A DNA stretch of 6,807 bases from the NCBI GenBank assembly GCA_020435025.1, contig JAGRAG010000077.1, positions 1 through 6,807 of the forward strand, written 5' to 3'. The position numbers were made by a program, and so were the translations under genes. The notes beneath the pieces are model-generated. The model searched no databases, was not told where the DNA came from, and saw only the letters and a program-made list of their open reading frames with translations. How positions within the stretch are numbered: position 1 is the stretch's first letter; the number at the start of each line of letters is the position of its first letter. Source of the DNA: Bdellovibrionales bacterium. GTDB lineage: Bacteria; Bdellovibrionota; Bdellovibrionia; Bdellovibrionales; UBA1609. This document shows positions 5,623 through 6,807 of the stretch, piece after piece.

Positions 5623-6396
5623 TCAAAATTCCTGGTAAAGGGCCATACCAAGATAATCCTGGCTGCCAATGGGGATCACCATCCTGTTCTTTCCCACCAA
5701 TTGAGAATTGCTATGCATTTTTTGAGACAGCGCCCGACCATAAGCCGTACCGATGCAAGCCCCCATTATCACATCGTGAAGGAAGTGTTTGTTGTCATTA
5801 ATGCGGCTGAATCCGGCAACAGCCGCCAGAGAGTAGGCAGGCATTCCCCATTTCCATCCATGCTCTTCTCCGACAACGGCCGCAAAAGCAAAAGCCGTTG
5901 TGGTATGGCCCGAGGGATAAGAGCGATAGTTTTCAGAGTTTCCCGGTCGTCGTTGTTGAACCGTAACCTTTAAAATCGAAGTGAGAATTCCCGCATGAAG
6001 AGTGGCTCGAATCATCAGCCCTGAGCGATTTTTGGAAAGCCCTTTATCACGATACCAACCATCTATGTACATTCCAGCGGCATATGCTAAATTTGGAACC
6101 CATTCTCCCATAGATCTAAAAAACGAAGCTGTATCACCAAGTGGTTGACGTTGCGAAACGCTGTCTTGAAATGGGTCCACGGTATGCTCTCTAGTTGCCA
6201 GTAGCGTTGCTGTCGCAGCGAGGCCACCAATAAAATATTGACGATTTTCATTCAAATAGGGTTCTTTAAAATCTCCCCAAGCTCTTTGCCAAAGCGATAA
6301 AGACGAACTCTCTGGAGGCGTTTCAGTTTCTGAAAAAACTGTTTCGGCACAAACGACAGCCCATAAAATAAAGATAGTTTTCCAAATCCACATCAT
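5623..6396 (-). CDS. Exported PAP2-superfamily phosphatase
   Basis: This 257-residue protein is a complete type-2 phosphatidic acid phosphatase-like enzyme, a family that removes phosphate from lipid phosphates, undecaprenyl pyrophosphate or lipid A. All three catalytic signatures are intact: K-x6-RP at Lys143 to Pro151, PSGH at 161-164, and SR-x5-H-x3-D with Ser197, Arg198, His204 and Asp208. A hydrophobic N-terminus (about 7-22, ending VFS-ET) looks like a signal peptide, placing the active site in the periplasm. The C-terminus is strand-like and ends in Phe (LGMALYQEF), a tail that recurs in periplasmic PAP2 proteins. The ATG at 6396 is followed at once by a second ATG; neither has a clear Shine-Dalgarno. 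The gene ends 168 bp before the NadD-like start, which has its own promoter. Substrate cannot be told from sequence. Confidence 0.92.
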   Translation of the reverse strand: MMWIWKTIFILWAVVCAETVFSETETPPESSSLSLWQRAWGDFKEPYLNENRQYFIGGLAATATLLATREHTVDPFQDSVSQRQPLGDTASFFRSMGEWVPNLAYAAGMYIDGWYRDKGLSKNRSGLMIRATLHAGILTSILKVTVQQRRPGNSENYRSYPSGHTTTAFAFAAVVGEEHGWKWGMPAYSLAAVAGFSRINDNKHFLHDVIMGACIGTAYGRALSQKMHSNSQLVGKNRMVIPIGSQDYLGMALYQEF

Positions 6397-6586
6397 ATCT
6401 GTTTTCTTAAAAAATATAAGATCCCTTTCTAAAGACCTTGTTCATATTGACATAAAAGCATCTTTGTTCAAGGATTGCGGCATTGTCAAAATTTGCGTTT
6501 TTGTTCTTGCCACAAAGGCCAATCCAAAGATTGAATGTTTGGGTCCCTCAAGGGCAAATGACAAAATAGCGAAAGCAATTGGAAAA

Positions 6587-6807
6587 ATGAACTTAATAGC
6601 AGTTTTTGTCTCTATTTTAATGGGGATCACCTCGTCTTTTTCGGTATATGCACAGACTGCAGATACTGAACAAACATCTGTTCAAGAAGGTGAGCTCTCC
6701 GAAATTAAGGTTCCTAGATTTTGGGATATGGTGACCAATCTTCCCGAAGATTGGGCGATCTGGGCTGACGAGACATTCGCAAAAGAAAATTATGGGAATC
6801 TTATAGG
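6587..6807 (+). CDS. Exported protein, 5' end only, possibly a second PAP2 phosphatase
   Basis: Seventy-three codons are visible before the window edge. The protein opens with a clear Sec signal peptide (MNLIAVFVSILMGITSSFSV, cleavage likely VYA-QT at 22/23). An acidic stretch follows, then FWDMVTNLPEDWAIWADETF and AKENYGNLIG. That Trp-rich segment ending EN...IG recalls the part of the neighbouring PAP2 protein just after its signal peptide (LWQRAWGDFKEPYLNENRQYFIGG), and such N-termini occur in exported PAP2 proteins. The catalytic motifs would lie beyond the edge, so PAP2 membership is inference. The frame is also open upstream of the ATG, but the signal peptide fixes the start at 6587, where only a weak GGA precedes. 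It diverges from the complete PAP2 gene across 190 bp. Confidence 0.72.
   Translation, partial: MNLIAVFVSILMGITSSFSVYAQTADTEQTSVQEGELSEIKVPRFWDMVTNLPEDWAIWADETFAKENYGNLI

Noticed and set aside
5342..5973. Several plus-strand frames of 66-98 residues
   Set aside because: They lie wholly or mostly antisense to the NadD-like and PAP2 genes, whose motifs are unambiguous.
6442..6630. 62-residue minus-strand frame between the two PAP2-side genes
   Set aside because: It overlaps the signal-peptide region of the well-supported plus-strand gene, has no clear ribosome site and shows no recognisable domain.

Overview
The window reads as an ordinary stretch of a Gram-negative chromosome, moderately AT-rich. 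It encodes an OmpA-type outer-membrane protein with a peptidoglycan-binding domain, several proteins with Sec signal peptides and a periplasmic PAP2 phosphatase. The style of the proteins and the gene mix (short unknown membrane-anchored proteins, exported PAP2 enzymes, Lys/Glu-rich tails) would suit the Bdellovibrio group (Bdellovibrionota). That placement is inference; no marker gene here proves it. No tRNA, rRNA, CRISPR array, insertion sequence or phage gene is visible.

Layout, left to right. Positions 1-266 (+) are the 3' end of radC. Facing it is an unknown single-pass membrane protein (322-945, -). A 296-bp divergent intergenic region follows, then an OmpA-family protein (1242-2381, +) closed by a textbook intrinsic terminator (2398-2427). 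Next is a probable two-gene operon: rmuC (2553-3902) and, 14 bp later behind a near-perfect Shine-Dalgarno, a small membrane protein with two tandem PspC domains (3917-4324).

The right part is mostly on the minus strand. A nucleotidyltransferase of the NadD type that carries a signal peptide (4699-5454) is driven by a strong sigma70-like promoter (5493-5521). Downstream of it lies a 71-residue membrane-anchored protein (4403-4618), and possibly a 22-residue hydrophobic peptide (4311-4379) built over three 12-bp tandem repeats. Upstream lies a complete exported PAP2 phosphatase (5623-6396, -). Divergent from that is the 5' end of another exported protein (6587 to the edge, +), which may be a second PAP2 protein.

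How they fit together: OmpA, the PspC-domain protein, PAP2 and the signal-peptide-bearing nucleotidyltransferase all act at or beyond the inner membrane, whereas RadC and RmuC concern DNA. No single new defence or biosynthetic system is evident. The observations most worth following are the exported NadD-like enzyme with its structured promoter/leader region, the repeat-encoded micro-ORF, and the PspC duplication.
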